A stretch of DNA of 52,582 bases, from IMG/VR virus record IMGVR_UViG_3300034118_000979, positions 1-52,582 of that record, one strand, 5' to 3'. Source of the DNA: a virus. Below the pieces are notes generated by a model. It was given only the letters and a program-made list of their open reading frames with translations. It ran no database searches and was not told the DNA's origin. Within the stretch, counting starts at the first letter, position 1; each line of letters begins with the position of its first letter. This document shows positions 44,790 through 52,582 of the stretch, one piece after another. Made by a program: the position numbers and the translations under genes.

Positions 44790-45053
44790 TTACTCCCCCT
44801 GCGTATCGTCTAAAATTACTGGCGTATTGTCTGCCGCCCAGAGCCCAACAAATTTGCTCAAAAAATACTCTTCCGCGTCATCGGCCGATAAGCCGTCACG
44901 CATTAATTGAGCCAGCATAAGTTTTTTGCTGTAAATAGCCACTGGACTTAAATACCCCGCGGCCCCAAAACCAATGAGGGCCCCGTGCATATTGTCAAAC
45001 AATACCGCGTCTGGATTCTCGTCATTCAGCTGATTTAGAATGTGCTGCGTCAT
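44790..45053 (-). CDS. Conserved phage protein of unknown function
   Basis: 87 residues. LNQLNDENPDAVLFDNMHGALIG, then VAIYSKKLMLAQLMRDG and LSADDAEEYFLSKFVG, then NTPVIL: the pattern of a small phage family known to me only as hypothetical. No catalytic motif. Confidence 0.7.
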   Translation of the reverse strand: MTQHILNQLNDENPDAVLFDNMHGALIGFGAAGYLSPVAIYSKKLMLAQLMRDGLSADDAEEYFLSKFVGLWAADNTPVILDDTQGE

Positions 45054-45065
45054 AATTGCTCACCC

Positions 45066-45554
45066 TCAAATGTCTTCGAGAAATGATATTGCGATGTCGC
45101 TGGCCCTACGATAGCCCTCACGTACGCCGCGCTGAAATTCCTGTGAACCTACTGCCGCTGGTTTATCCGTCAGATCTGCAATTGTAGCAAAACCGGCGAT
45201 AGCCTTGTTCCGCAACTGCCGATGATCATTAGGCGGCGTAAGCATTTCGCTGTCGGAATTTACGGCGGCAGAAAAACGCTCATTAACATTTACAGTCAAA
45301 CCCATTAGTTTTAACGTACTAGCGCAGCGAACTATTTCAGCCGCGTCTGCAAAGGCGGCGGGGCCGTGCGGCACATATTTCTGTGCAAGCCGCAATAGAT
45401 TGCCGCAAAGCTGGGTTAACTCATCGATAAACCCCGGCATCTGTGTTTTTTCATTTAACTGTTGATGCGCCGTTTCTGCCTTGCGCCTCGCACGCGTTAA
45501 AGCCTTTGACCTGTCTGCCTCAAGCCGCGTCGGTGTTGCAGCAACCGTCGTCAT
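45066..45554 (-). CDS. Unknown helical protein
   Basis: 162 residues, mostly helical and charged. No recognised domain. N terminus lies inside the end of the thymidylate kinase gene (overlap 35 bases), so translation is probably coupled. Confidence 0.6.
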   Translation of the reverse strand: MTTVAATPTRLEADRSKALTRARRKAETAHQQLNEKTQMPGFIDELTQLCGNLLRLAQKYVPHGPAAFADAAEIVRCASTLKLMGLTVNVNERFSAAVNSDSEMLTPPNDHRQLRNKAIAGFATIADLTDKPAAVGSQEFQRGVREGYRRASDIAISFLEDI

Positions 45555-46224
45555 CGTAGATCCTTTCTACAGTGGTAATCGATCCATCTTTCCCGCGACG
45601 CTCGGCGGCACGGGTATACGCGTTAAAAATACTGTTATGAATTCGCTCGCTCGGGAGCGTAGCGTTAACAATATGCAGGCCGTGCTTGGCGATCTCGGGC
45701 ACGGCGACTTGTTTGCGGCTAAAGCCTGAGAAACGCAAATAGGCGTCCCGCATTCTGCTGCGCGTTTTGTGATCAACACGCTCGTAACGGTCGCGACCCT
45801 GGCCCGTTCTTTTTGCCGACTCCTCTGGTGGCAAATCTAAAACAACGCAAAGATCAGGAGAAAGATTAGATGTCTGCCGAAACACAGACAAAATAAAATC
45901 ATGGTCAATCTGATTTATTTCGCCCTGATACACGAGCGTCGACAACAGCCACCGGTCACAAATCACTACAACGTTTTCAGATAACCGCTGTTTGATGTGT
46001 TCGGCGAGTTCAGTGCGTGCGGCAGAAAAAAGAAGCATCTGCGCCGCGTTAGATATCGGGGCGTCATTGTGCAAAAGAATCTGCCGGATAGCCGTGCCGA
46101 TGCGTGTCGTGCCGGGATCTGCTACAAGTTCGGCCGTCGTGCCAAGATCATTTAATTTTTGCACCAGCATTCTGGCTTGTGTGCTTTTGCCAGCGCCGTC
46201 GATGCCTTCTAAACAGACAAACAC
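45520..46224 (-). CDS. tmk: Thymidylate kinase
   Basis: 234 residues. P-loop GIDGAGKST at 7-15, DPGTT at 36-40 in place of the usual EPGGT, and DRWLLSTLVYQG (from residue 90) as the DRY/H-like substrate motif. A LID-like stretch rich in Arg (TGQGRDRYERV) is present. It phosphorylates dTMP to dTDP. Slightly longer than bacterial enzymes owing to a C-terminal extension ending in a Cys pair, where the next gene overlaps. Works with thymidine kinase at 21.2-21.8 kb. Confidence 0.92.
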   Translation of the reverse strand: MFVCLEGIDGAGKSTQARMLVQKLNDLGTTAELVADPGTTRIGTAIRQILLHNDAPISNAAQMLLFSAARTELAEHIKQRLSENVVVICDRWLLSTLVYQGEINQIDHDFILSVFRQTSNLSPDLCVVLDLPPEESAKRTGQGRDRYERVDHKTRSRMRDAYLRFSGFSRKQVAVPEIAKHGLHIVNATLPSERIHNSIFNAYTRAAERRGKDGSITTVERIYDDDGCCNTDAA

Positions 46225-46246
46225 AGTACGTCCTTTATGACAACAA

Positions 46247-46567
46247 TTAACGTCCGGTAATCTGAAAACTTGTGTTTAAAACCTGTGGCGTATTCACAGC
46301 AAGTTTTGTGCTTGTACCGCCAATTTGCACATCAGTAGCCGCCGTCGTAGTGTCAGGCGCTGTTGAAAAAAGAATAAGCTCAGAGCCGTCGGCGAATCTG
46401 AGATTCAAGCCGTGCGCGGCGTGCCCGAGACCCAAGCAACTATGCTTAATTAACCACTGCGCCGCGTAATCGCAAAATTGCGTTAGCGCTGCACGGTCAG
46501 CATCTGAGCTGTTATTTTCGGTGGCGTAATCATTGAGAATCGTCGTCAGCAGTTCGCTTTTTTGCAT
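46247..46567 (-). CDS. Unknown small protein
   Basis: 106 residues from ATG 46567; AAGGAG lies 8 bases upstream and overlaps the earlier in-frame GTG, so the ATG is favoured. Helical N-terminal half with FCDYAAQWLIKHSCLGLGH and beta C-terminal half. No family is recognised. It overlaps the end of the HD gene by 38 bases. Confidence 0.6.
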   Translation of the reverse strand: MQKSELLTTILNDYATENNSSDADRAALTQFCDYAAQWLIKHSCLGLGHAAHGLNLRFADGSELILFSTAPDTTTAATDVQIGGTSTKLAVNTPQVLNTSFQITGR

Positions 46568-47297
46568 ACCGCACACTCCTTTTCTTTTTTACCGTAGTTG
46601 GCTTATCATTAGCCTTTGCCGCCAGTTTTTCTTTTAACCGTTGCATGCTGTTTGCCGCGTGCCGGGCCGTCTTAGCCTGGTGTTTGCATTCTTTAATTTT
46701 TTGGCTTATGTCGTTAAGCATGTTACGTGCAGCGTGCACATACAAACGCAGCATGTAATACCTGTTTGCGGCGTAGATTGCAAGTAGGTCGCCGTCTAGT
46801 TGCGTCAAGATTTTTTTGACGGCGGGCACGGCTGTTATGCCATTCGCCTCTAATACTTTGGCGGCTTCGCGGGCTGTACAAATAATATCAGCGGCCACGA
46901 TGATTTGAGCGCCCACTGGGCTCTGACTGACACGCCCCCGGAATTCCATGTCACGCTTTGTTTCGACGAGCCGGAAGTCGCGGCTTATGTCGGCGACCAT
47001 GGCCGCTATCTGCACAGTCGTCGTCTCCGCGACATTTTCAAATGCACAGTCACTGACCTGAATTACGTCGTGGAGCAGCGACGCGTGCACAATAGCTGCA
47101 ATGCTGTCTTTTGTGCTGTCCGGTAAAAAATCAACCCGGACGTCTTGATACAACTTCTGCGCAATTAACTCGGCTTGCCGGGCGACCAAAATACAGTGGT
47201 CAATTAATGCTTGCCCAGAAAGAGTTTTTCTCTGGCCGTAGTACTGTTTAGCGAAGTCTATCGTGCGTTGCGTACACAACACATCTGATTTTTTCAT
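46530..47297 (-). CDS. HD-domain hydrolase, RelA/SpoT-like
   Basis: 255 residues from ATG 47297 (GGAGG 5 bases upstream). H34 in IDHCILVAR, the HD pair at 76-77 in VHASLLHDV, then DCAFENVAETT and, further on, FRGRVSQSPVGAQIIVAADIIC match the metal-binding core of the RelA/SpoT or MESH1 type HD hydrolases, which remove pyrophosphate from (p)ppGpp or act on related nucleotides. No synthetase domain. C-terminal part is Lys-rich and probably disordered. It could lower host alarmone or act on nucleotides beside thymidylate kinase. Confidence 0.7.
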   Translation of the reverse strand: MKKSDVLCTQRTIDFAKQYYGQRKTLSGQALIDHCILVARQAELIAQKLYQDVRVDFLPDSTKDSIAAIVHASLLHDVIQVSDCAFENVAETTTVQIAAMVADISRDFRLVETKRDMEFRGRVSQSPVGAQIIVAADIICTAREAAKVLEANGITAVPAVKKILTQLDGDLLAIYAANRYYMLRLYVHAARNMLNDISQKIKECKHQAKTARHAANSMQRLKEKLAAKANDKPTTVKKKRSVRYAKKRTADDDSQ

Positions 47298-47320
47298 CGG
47301 CACCTCCATGTGCCACACCA

Positions 47321-48364
47321 CTATGCAATACCGAGTATTTTTTTCCAGCCAGCCTCGAACGACTTGCGACGTGTTGCCAGGTTGTAATTTACTCGATTAT
47401 TCATATTGTCAATGTGCCACGGTTCCGCGATTAATGTTTGTAATGTTGCCGTCATTGGGTCGTAGTCGGGAACGGCGTGCGGCACTCCGTTTTCGTCATA
47501 ATCGGTTTTCGTGCGCACCAAAACGCCGTTCTCGTTTGGATAAACGTAATCTAGTTGCGGAGAAACCGCAAATGACAAAACTGGCGTACCACAACTAATT
47601 GACGTTAAACCACAAAAACCATAGTTGTCACATTCCGCCGGAAACAGCGTTAAATCGTGCTCCCCGTACAGGCTGGCTCTTTTAGCGAATGGCACGTTTC
47701 TTACTAATTTAACACGGCCATTTGTACGCTGGCCGAGAGCCTGAAAAAATTTGGCAATGGCTGGCGAAAACCGGCTCGACATAATTGCCACGGTTAATTC
47801 AGCGTCAGGCATGTGCTCAAACAGATACGCTAGATCAGATAAGAAGTTGCTATGAGCACACCTAGCATTACGGTCAAACCAAGGTAAAAAAATCTTTACC
47901 CGGCGCCCGTTGACACGAGCATCTTTTTTTGTGACGGGCAGCCCGGTGTCAAAAGGAATGTATGACGTTGCTCGAACGTTATACACGTCACTAAACAGTT
48001 CGCGGCATTCGGCTGACATCGCGACTACGGTATCAGCCCGCTGCATGGCTTTTTTAAGCGGCGGCATCATTTCCTGCCACATGGGCACCAGCACCGTCAG
48101 CTTGTCGTGCCTATTTGCAAAATTTATTTGCTCTATTTTTGGCACGTGTGTCCAGATTATGGCTGTTTGTTTTTTAGCCCAATCAGTGTAACGCGTTAAC
48201 CCTTTGTGCGTTACTGCGCTGTCGTACGGAATGCGTAACTTGCCCGGCCCATTTTCAGAATAGATGCTGAACTCGACGCCGTTCGCCCGTAAAAAATCTA
48301 CAAGACGCACACAGAAGTACGCCTGGTCGCAGTGGGAGTAGTGGGTGTGAATTCCGACACGCAT
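47321..48364 (-). CDS. Glycosyltransferase, GT4-like
   Basis: 347 residues from ATG 48364, 2 bases beyond the portal stop; longer in-frame starts lie inside the portal gene. GT-B layout: N-terminal MRVGIHTHYSHCDQAYFCVRL, middle RRVKIFLPWFDRN, and a donor-binding end with HDLTLFPAECDNYGFCGLTSISCGTPVLSF, a variant of the E-x7-E motif. Acceptor unknown. Location directly after the portal in the late operon suggests a virion target. Confidence 0.8.
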   Translation of the reverse strand: MRVGIHTHYSHCDQAYFCVRLVDFLRANGVEFSIYSENGPGKLRIPYDSAVTHKGLTRYTDWAKKQTAIIWTHVPKIEQINFANRHDKLTVLVPMWQEMMPPLKKAMQRADTVVAMSAECRELFSDVYNVRATSYIPFDTGLPVTKKDARVNGRRVKIFLPWFDRNARCAHSNFLSDLAYLFEHMPDAELTVAIMSSRFSPAIAKFFQALGQRTNGRVKLVRNVPFAKRASLYGEHDLTLFPAECDNYGFCGLTSISCGTPVLSFAVSPQLDYVYPNENGVLVRTKTDYDENGVPHAVPDYDPMTATLQTLIAEPWHIDNMNNRVNYNLATRRKSFEAGWKKILGIA

Positions 48365-48368
48365 GTTG

Positions 48369-50333
48369 TTACTGCGGTGGCGCTCCGCCCTGCCCATACT
48401 GCTGCTGCATAACCATTGCGCCGCCCTGCGTACGTGCCTGCTGACGAATATCGTCCATAATGCTCGTCACTAACGAGTGCATCATATTGTCAGCCCGTTT
48501 AAGCTTGATAAGTTCGGAGTCCTTGAGTGCTTCGGGCATCGACAGAAGTTGATTAGCAATAAGTTGTGCCTGTGCTTGCAACTCTTCTGGCGTCCGCGGC
48601 ACATTGGGCGAGTTTTGACGCTGCGTAATAAACTGATCCACAGAACTCGGCTGCGTGCCGGGCATAGCCGGTGCGCCACCAGCCGGTGCAGGTGCGCCGC
48701 CCGGCGGCATACCGCCTGCGGGAGGTGCCCCGCCCTGTGGCATACCTGTCGCACCAGATCCAGTATCGCCAACGCCCGCGAGCATGCTGGCCGGCTGCGA
48801 CATAGCCTGCATCTGGTCGGCCTGTTGCATTTCTTCTTGCATGCGTCGCTGCTCGTCTGCGTAGATACGTTCTTCATCCAGCATACGCTTTGTCTCTTCT
48901 TCGTAATCCAGCCCAACGCTTGCCAGGCCTGTCGTCTTGCTGATCGCCGCCCCCTGCATGAGTTGCAGTTTGGCCATCTGCCGATTAAGGTCGTCGGCGT
49001 GCGTGACGCGTTGCAACCTGACAACCACCGGGTCCCAAGACAACGTGCGCGAAACAGAGTCCGCTAATTTGTTGAGAAAAAGATTAAGGTTATGCGGTAA
49101 ATGCCCCCAGTTCGCTTCGAATAACCGCAAGGCTGTCGGTGCCGCCTGCAACGTCAGCGTGCCGTTAAATAACTCCACAGGCATGCCGATGCACTTCAAG
49201 AGAGTCTCGAGACCTTGGTCGATTAAATCTTTGGGGGCTAACTGACTGGCATCGCCGCCAAGGGCCTGGTAATTCACAGGGAACGGCAGCACGTTCCAGC
49301 GTGCCGGGTCACTTCGCCGCGCTCGCAGCATTGACTGTACGCGAGCAGAAAAACTCGAGAGATTGATTGTGTGCACTGGGTCGCCCGATGTGGGGTCGCC
49401 ACCCTTTGGTGCCGGCGTAATAACCCGGAACGGCACTACGTAATCGAGTGCAATGGCTTCGTTGTATCGCTTTAAAATCTGGTAATACCACGCCTCACGG
49501 AAATTGGTCAGGATGCGTGAGATGCCCCAGCCGCGATTACGCATGCCAGCGAGCGCGTCTTCTTTAAGATGGAAAATAACGTCCTTGTCGAACATTAAGT
49601 TTTTACCATCTTTAATGGCTTGAATGACTTCCCAATTCGCGTGGTCTAAATAATGCAGGTAGCCCTGCTTGATCATGTTCCGATAGTCTTCGGGGATCTT
49701 CCAGACATACGTGCACTCTGTGCTGTACGGGTCCCAAAGAATGTCAATCTCGTGCGGACTCCATCGTTTAACTTTGATGCCGTCATCATTGCCTGCCCGG
49801 CGGTCAATATGGCGCCACTTACCGTGCGTCTTGCAGTTAGGGCACGAAGCGTAAAACTCAAAATTCTCCCACTTAAAATTACAACTAGCGGTTGCGTGAA
49901 CTTTCCGCAGCGGCATTTCAAGTCCGCAGCCATTGCAAGACAAATAACGCCGGAACGGAATAAGCAAACTTGTAAACGAGTTGCCGTACGTCATGTAATC
50001 CATGGCGACGGTATGAAGCACGTTTTTAATGCTGAGCGTGTCGTCAAGAAAGACACGAAACTTTTCTTTCTCTTCGCGACCGACAGTATTTTCGCCAGCA
50101 TCTTTGACTTCGATGTCAGTGATGAAGTAGGACACGACGCGGTCAACGGCCTGCCTGTACGGTCCGTTGGCGTTCATGATGTACTCACACCAGCGCAATG
50201 CGGTCTGAATACTTTCCGGCATCGACAGGCTGGCGACGTCGCAGAACGGGTCTGGAAACCGCTCATCGGACATTACGCCGCGGCCCAATGTTCCAAAACC
50301 AGCTTGCGACGAAGGGCCGAGCATTTGTGACAA
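48369..50333 (-). CDS. Portal protein
   Basis: 654 residues from TTG 50333 with AAGGA 8 bases upstream. The region about 40-480 looks like large-phage portal proteins: IQTALRWCEYIMNANGPYRQAVDRVV, TYGNSFTSLLIPF, then WSPHEIDILWDP and DVIFHLKEDALAG. A zinc-ribbon insert uses C133, C136, C164 and C167. The C-terminal 150 residues are Gln-rich, then Gly/Pro/Ala-rich (GGAPPAGG). The portal forms the 12-subunit ring through which DNA enters and leaves the head. Identification rests on pattern memory and position among late genes. Confidence 0.8.
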   Translation of the reverse strand: MSQMLGPSSQAGFGTLGRGVMSDERFPDPFCDVASLSMPESIQTALRWCEYIMNANGPYRQAVDRVVSYFITDIEVKDAGENTVGREEKEKFRVFLDDTLSIKNVLHTVAMDYMTYGNSFTSLLIPFRRYLSCNGCGLEMPLRKVHATASCNFKWENFEFYASCPNCKTHGKWRHIDRRAGNDDGIKVKRWSPHEIDILWDPYSTECTYVWKIPEDYRNMIKQGYLHYLDHANWEVIQAIKDGKNLMFDKDVIFHLKEDALAGMRNRGWGISRILTNFREAWYYQILKRYNEAIALDYVVPFRVITPAPKGGDPTSGDPVHTINLSSFSARVQSMLRARRSDPARWNVLPFPVNYQALGGDASQLAPKDLIDQGLETLLKCIGMPVELFNGTLTLQAAPTALRLFEANWGHLPHNLNLFLNKLADSVSRTLSWDPVVVRLQRVTHADDLNRQMAKLQLMQGAAISKTTGLASVGLDYEEETKRMLDEERIYADEQRRMQEEMQQADQMQAMSQPASMLAGVGDTGSGATGMPQGGAPPAGGMPPGGAPAPAGGAPAMPGTQPSSVDQFITQRQNSPNVPRTPEELQAQAQLIANQLLSMPEALKDSELIKLKRADNMMHSLVTSIMDDIRQQARTQGGAMVMQQQYGQGGAPPQ

Positions 50334-50344
50334 GGCTACATTCC

Positions 50345-50515
50345 TTATTTTTTGGCAGCAGCGTCTACATGCGTGCAGGCCGTGTTAGCCGCCCGCTTAC
50401 GAAAGTCATTGTCTAGATCCGCTATAGCTGCCGATTTTTCGTGCAGTTTATTATCTGCCGCTATTGGCTGCTCTTCAGGAGTGCGGCCCGGCTCAATTAC
50501 GCCTCGTTTTTCCAC
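50345..50515 (-). CDS. Small phage protein, GTG start
   Basis: 56 residues, GTG 50515 with GGAG 8 bases upstream, beginning 2 bases after the stop of the 303-residue gene. EKRGVIEPGRTPEEQ is a start seen in small phage proteins beside portal genes. The rest is an Ala/Lys/Asp-rich helix. Function unknown. Confidence 0.65.
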   Translation of the reverse strand: MEKRGVIEPGRTPEEQPIAADNKLHEKSAAIADLDNDFRKRAANTACTHVDAAAKK

Positions 50516-50517
50516 AG

Positions 50518-51429
50518 TTAAATCTCCTCGGTCGGCGCGATTACAGCCCGCTCGACCCGCAAAACGCAGTGCTCTCTATTGTCATAAATGTACTGGAATC
50601 CGGTCGTATAGACAAGGTAAAGCCGCTGGTCGTTTTTAATCTGCACAGCCCACGGACGTTGATAAGGATCATTTGCGGGCGGAAACCACCTAGCTGCGTT
50701 CTGCTCAAATCGTAGGTCGTATATCAATACTATAAAACCGCTATACTCTGGAATATCAACATCTTCTCTTATCACATTAATTATGACTTCGTGATAAAAA
50801 GCCGGCACAGTGCCGAGCCCTTCTTTTTCAAAATATAGAAGTTGCTGCGGTGCGCCAACTCTTTGACCAGCACTCATGGCGACAGCCGCAGGTGCTGGTT
50901 TTATACCTGACTTCTTCAATCCGAACGCCGCCATCGGGCTGTAACTGCGGTCCACCTGATCAACCGGCGGTGCCACAATTAACGGCTGCGACGCTTCCTG
51001 CTGCAACTCGTCCATTAATTCTTCTTCCGTAGTTTCGACTGCCGCCGGCCGCGGAGTTACCGCTTTTGTCGGCACGCGCTGCACAGAAGAAGAAATTTTT
51101 GCCAGTTCTTCAAATGCCACGGCTGCACGCTCCCTAATAGATTCGATGTCATTTCCTTGCACACGACTCCGTGCCGCGGCAATTGCTTGTGCGGAGGCTT
51201 GTTTACTTACATTGCCCAGCACTAAAGATTGCGCTTTCGAGCCGTCCGGGCTCACCATGTTGACTTTAATATTGTCAAGATCGTGAGGATTAAAATTAGA
51301 CGGCATGCCGCCTGGCGTAGCTTTAGCCACAACAATACCTCTTAAACCATGCGGCCCGGGGCGCATGTAATCAGCCAAAGACCGGCCGTTGCTCATTTTT
51401 TCATCGGACGGGTCTCTGTAATCCGGCAT
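50518..51429 (-). CDS. Virion-type protein of unknown function
   Basis: 303 residues. N-terminal half is low in complexity and charged, with helices (AIAAARSRVQ, SIRERAAVAFEELAKI). C-terminal half is beta-rich with VPAFYHEVIINVI, GFIVLIYDLRFEQNAARWFPP and LYLVYTTGFQYIYDN. AAFGLKKSG near residue 170 echoes the F-G motif of other virion-type proteins here. Located just upstream of the portal; role inferred as structural. Confidence 0.65.
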   Translation of the reverse strand: MPDYRDPSDEKMSNGRSLADYMRPGPHGLRGIVVAKATPGGMPSNFNPHDLDNIKVNMVSPDGSKAQSLVLGNVSKQASAQAIAAARSRVQGNDIESIRERAAVAFEELAKISSSVQRVPTKAVTPRPAAVETTEEELMDELQQEASQPLIVAPPVDQVDRSYSPMAAFGLKKSGIKPAPAAVAMSAGQRVGAPQQLLYFEKEGLGTVPAFYHEVIINVIREDVDIPEYSGFIVLIYDLRFEQNAARWFPPANDPYQRPWAVQIKNDQRLYLVYTTGFQYIYDNREHCVLRVERAVIAPTEEI

Positions 51430-51439
51430 GGAAGCTCCA

Positions 51440-51479
51440 ATAGCTAAAAAAAGGGGTGCGATACATACCGCTACCCCTC
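51440..51479 (-). terminator. Terminator with AGCTAT suffix
   Basis: Minus strand GGGGT/ACCCC extended by GCG/CGC around an 8-base loop, followed by seven T and AGCTAT. It includes the stop codon of the 99-residue gene. The next start (51429) lies only a few bases further on, with GGAG in between, so transcription of the portal unit must come from readthrough or a promoter not seen. Confidence 0.75.
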
Positions 51480-51770
51480 AAAAATTTCCGGCGTTAGCCG
51501 TGGGCAAACACTGTATAACCGATCCCGCGGGATTTGGAAATACAGCCTGCCCATGGGAAACCCGTCGCCGCACGTAGCGACGAAATTTTTAGAATGCGGT
51601 AACACCTCCGCGTAAACCTCTCCAGAGACTAGATGAGCGACAACTAGCCCGAGATTTGCGTCATCCGGGAAGATTGGCAAAACGTTTGGATTTGGATCTA
51701 TATCCAGTAACCACGGCAATACGCCGTTAAGTTTACTACGTTTATCTTCTGGCCGGATGAAGTATCGCAT
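51471..51770 (-). CDS. Unknown small protein
   Basis: 99 residues. Beta-rich and proline-rich (LPWLLDIDPNPNVLPIFPDD, GRLYFQIPRDRLYSVCP). No recognised family. The start overlaps the upstream stop by 1 base (coupled) and the stop codon is part of a terminator hairpin. Confidence 0.6.
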   Translation of the reverse strand: MRYFIRPEDKRSKLNGVLPWLLDIDPNPNVLPIFPDDANLGLVVAHLVSGEVYAEVLPHSKNFVATCGDGFPMGRLYFQIPRDRLYSVCPRLTPEIFEG

Positions 51771-52582
51771 TAGATTAACACGGGCGCCTTTTTCGTGACC
51801 TGCCAGTTAATAGGCGGGATCGCGCTTCCGGCATACGGATCAGGAAGGTTCGACAACGCCTCCGTAGACACGAGTTGGACACGGGAAAACAGGCTCAACG
51901 TCATGTCGTCGCCTACGTTCTGTGCGGCAGTAACAACGTCAATGTCGGTGGCTCCGCCAGAGAGCCCACGACCAAGAAACCTGCGGGCCGCCGCCATGAT
52001 ATCCGCATCAGCAGTAGATTGAATTTTGCTGATCGGAATCGGGTTGTCGTTTTCGTCTCGCACAGCCGACGTCATTCGAAACGGATTTAACACCTTCTGC
52101 CCGAGCACCGGAGAAAAATCTTCCAGTGCGGAATCGTCGTCAATCGCTCTCGATACGTCGGCATCGCGGGCAACGATTGAATCGACCAGCGTTTTGCCGG
52201 TCACGCGCTGACTGTCGATAACTGCGTCGGGGTGCGCGGCAAGTTTTGCCGAATCAACCCGTTCACTACCGACAGCAAACGGAATAAACACACGCGGCAC
52301 TACCAGACTGGTTACTGGGTCCGCGCCCGCCTTGATCTGCTCGCTGGCGTTTATCATTGCCCGAAGCAGCTGCAAACCCCACACAGCCACACGCCTGTGT
52401 CGGGGTTTGTTTTCGTTTAGCGGGCCGCCTCGACGGATGGGGACGGCGAGATCCCATCGACCAAGCACCGTGTCGTACACAAACTTCCCGTTTCTGGGGC
52501 GGCTGACCGTAAGCCCCAGCCACAAGCGGCCGGCACGCGTTGGCTCAAGCGTGACCATCACAGGCCGGTTGGGCTCTCGGCC
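51770..52582 (-). CDS. Unknown virion-type protein, possibly 5'-truncated
   Basis: At least 263 residues. ATG 52558 or GTG 52561 are possible starts, but no ribosome-binding site is seen before them and the frame stays open to the right edge, so the true start may lie beyond the window. Contains WLGLTVSRPRNGKFVYD and, later, TDIDVVTAAQNVGDDMTLSLFSRVQLV. No recognised domain. Probably structural from its position before the portal. Confidence 0.6.
   Translation of the reverse strand, partial: GREPNRPVMVTLEPTRAGRLWLGLTVSRPRNGKFVYDTVLGRWDLAVPIRRGGPLNENKPRHRRVAVWGLQLLRAMINASEQIKAGADPVTSLVVPRVFIPFAVGSERVDSAKLAAHPDAVIDSQRVTGKTLVDSIVARDADVSRAIDDDSALEDFSPVLGQKVLNPFRMTSAVRDENDNPIPISKIQSTADADIMAAARRFLGRGLSGGATDIDVVTAAQNVGDDMTLSLFSRVQLVSTEALSNLPDPYAGSAIPPINWQVTKKAPVLI

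Overview
The window reads as one contiguous stretch of a large tailed bacteriophage (Caudoviricetes) genome of about 50 percent GC. It shows a portal protein, giant fibre and collagen-like genes, several virion-type proteins rich in glycine zippers, nucleotide-salvage enzymes, five clear tRNAs and a tmRNA. There is no terminase, major capsid protein, polymerase, integrase or insertion sequence in view. Almost everything lies on the minus strand; only a thioredoxin-like gene (11968-12303) and two overlapping glycosyltransferases (28628-30458) are on the plus strand. The host is not shown directly. A small secreted cysteine protein (16078-16389) resembles a family I associate with Planctomycetes, and five U34 tRNAs reading A-ending codons suggest a host richer in GC than the phage. 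Both are inferences.

Layout in the direction of minus-strand transcription. The right end (52582-43.5 kb) carries virion genes including the portal, followed by a GT4-like glycosyltransferase, a RelA/SpoT-like HD hydrolase, thymidylate kinase and small unknowns. The block 44.5-22 kb is the adhesion or fibre module: three collagen-like proteins built of Thr-rich Gly-X-Y triplets, a 1850-residue repetitive fibre, two LamG-type proteins, an FN3 protein with a formylglycine-enzyme-like domain, three more glycosyltransferase-like genes and a sulfotransferase. At 22-19.6 kb come a Cys-rich protein, thymidine kinase and a further glycosyltransferase.

The region 19.6-14.5 kb is an RNA-rich operon of small genes. 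It is interleaved with tRNA-Lys, Leu, Val, Ile and Glu and a tmRNA, and encodes an S4 RNA-binding-like protein and a cREC (cyclic-phosphate processing receiver) protein. It starts at a distinctive promoter element near 19.56 kb and ends at a strong terminator near 14.55 kb. It is followed by short insulated units (promoter, leader or RNA, gene, terminator) between 14.5 and 12.3 kb. One of these contains an approximately 705-nt highly structured non-coding RNA at 13111-13817, the strongest candidate for something undescribed. Its 5' end sits directly at a copy of the promoter element, its two ends pair with each other, and it holds repeated hairpins and GNRA loops.

The left end (11.9 kb to 1) holds more virion-type proteins: a DUF6321-like protein, a 1246-residue FN3/YVTN/leishmanolysin-like protease, glycine-zipper proteins, a secreted trypsin-like protease, and an SNF2-like helicase fused to a structural-looking tail that runs off the left edge.

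The working picture is a phage that builds large, probably glycosylated and possibly sulfated fibres, carries proteases that may act at the cell surface, and brings its own RNA toolkit. Functional names rest on motifs read by eye; no database search was run.
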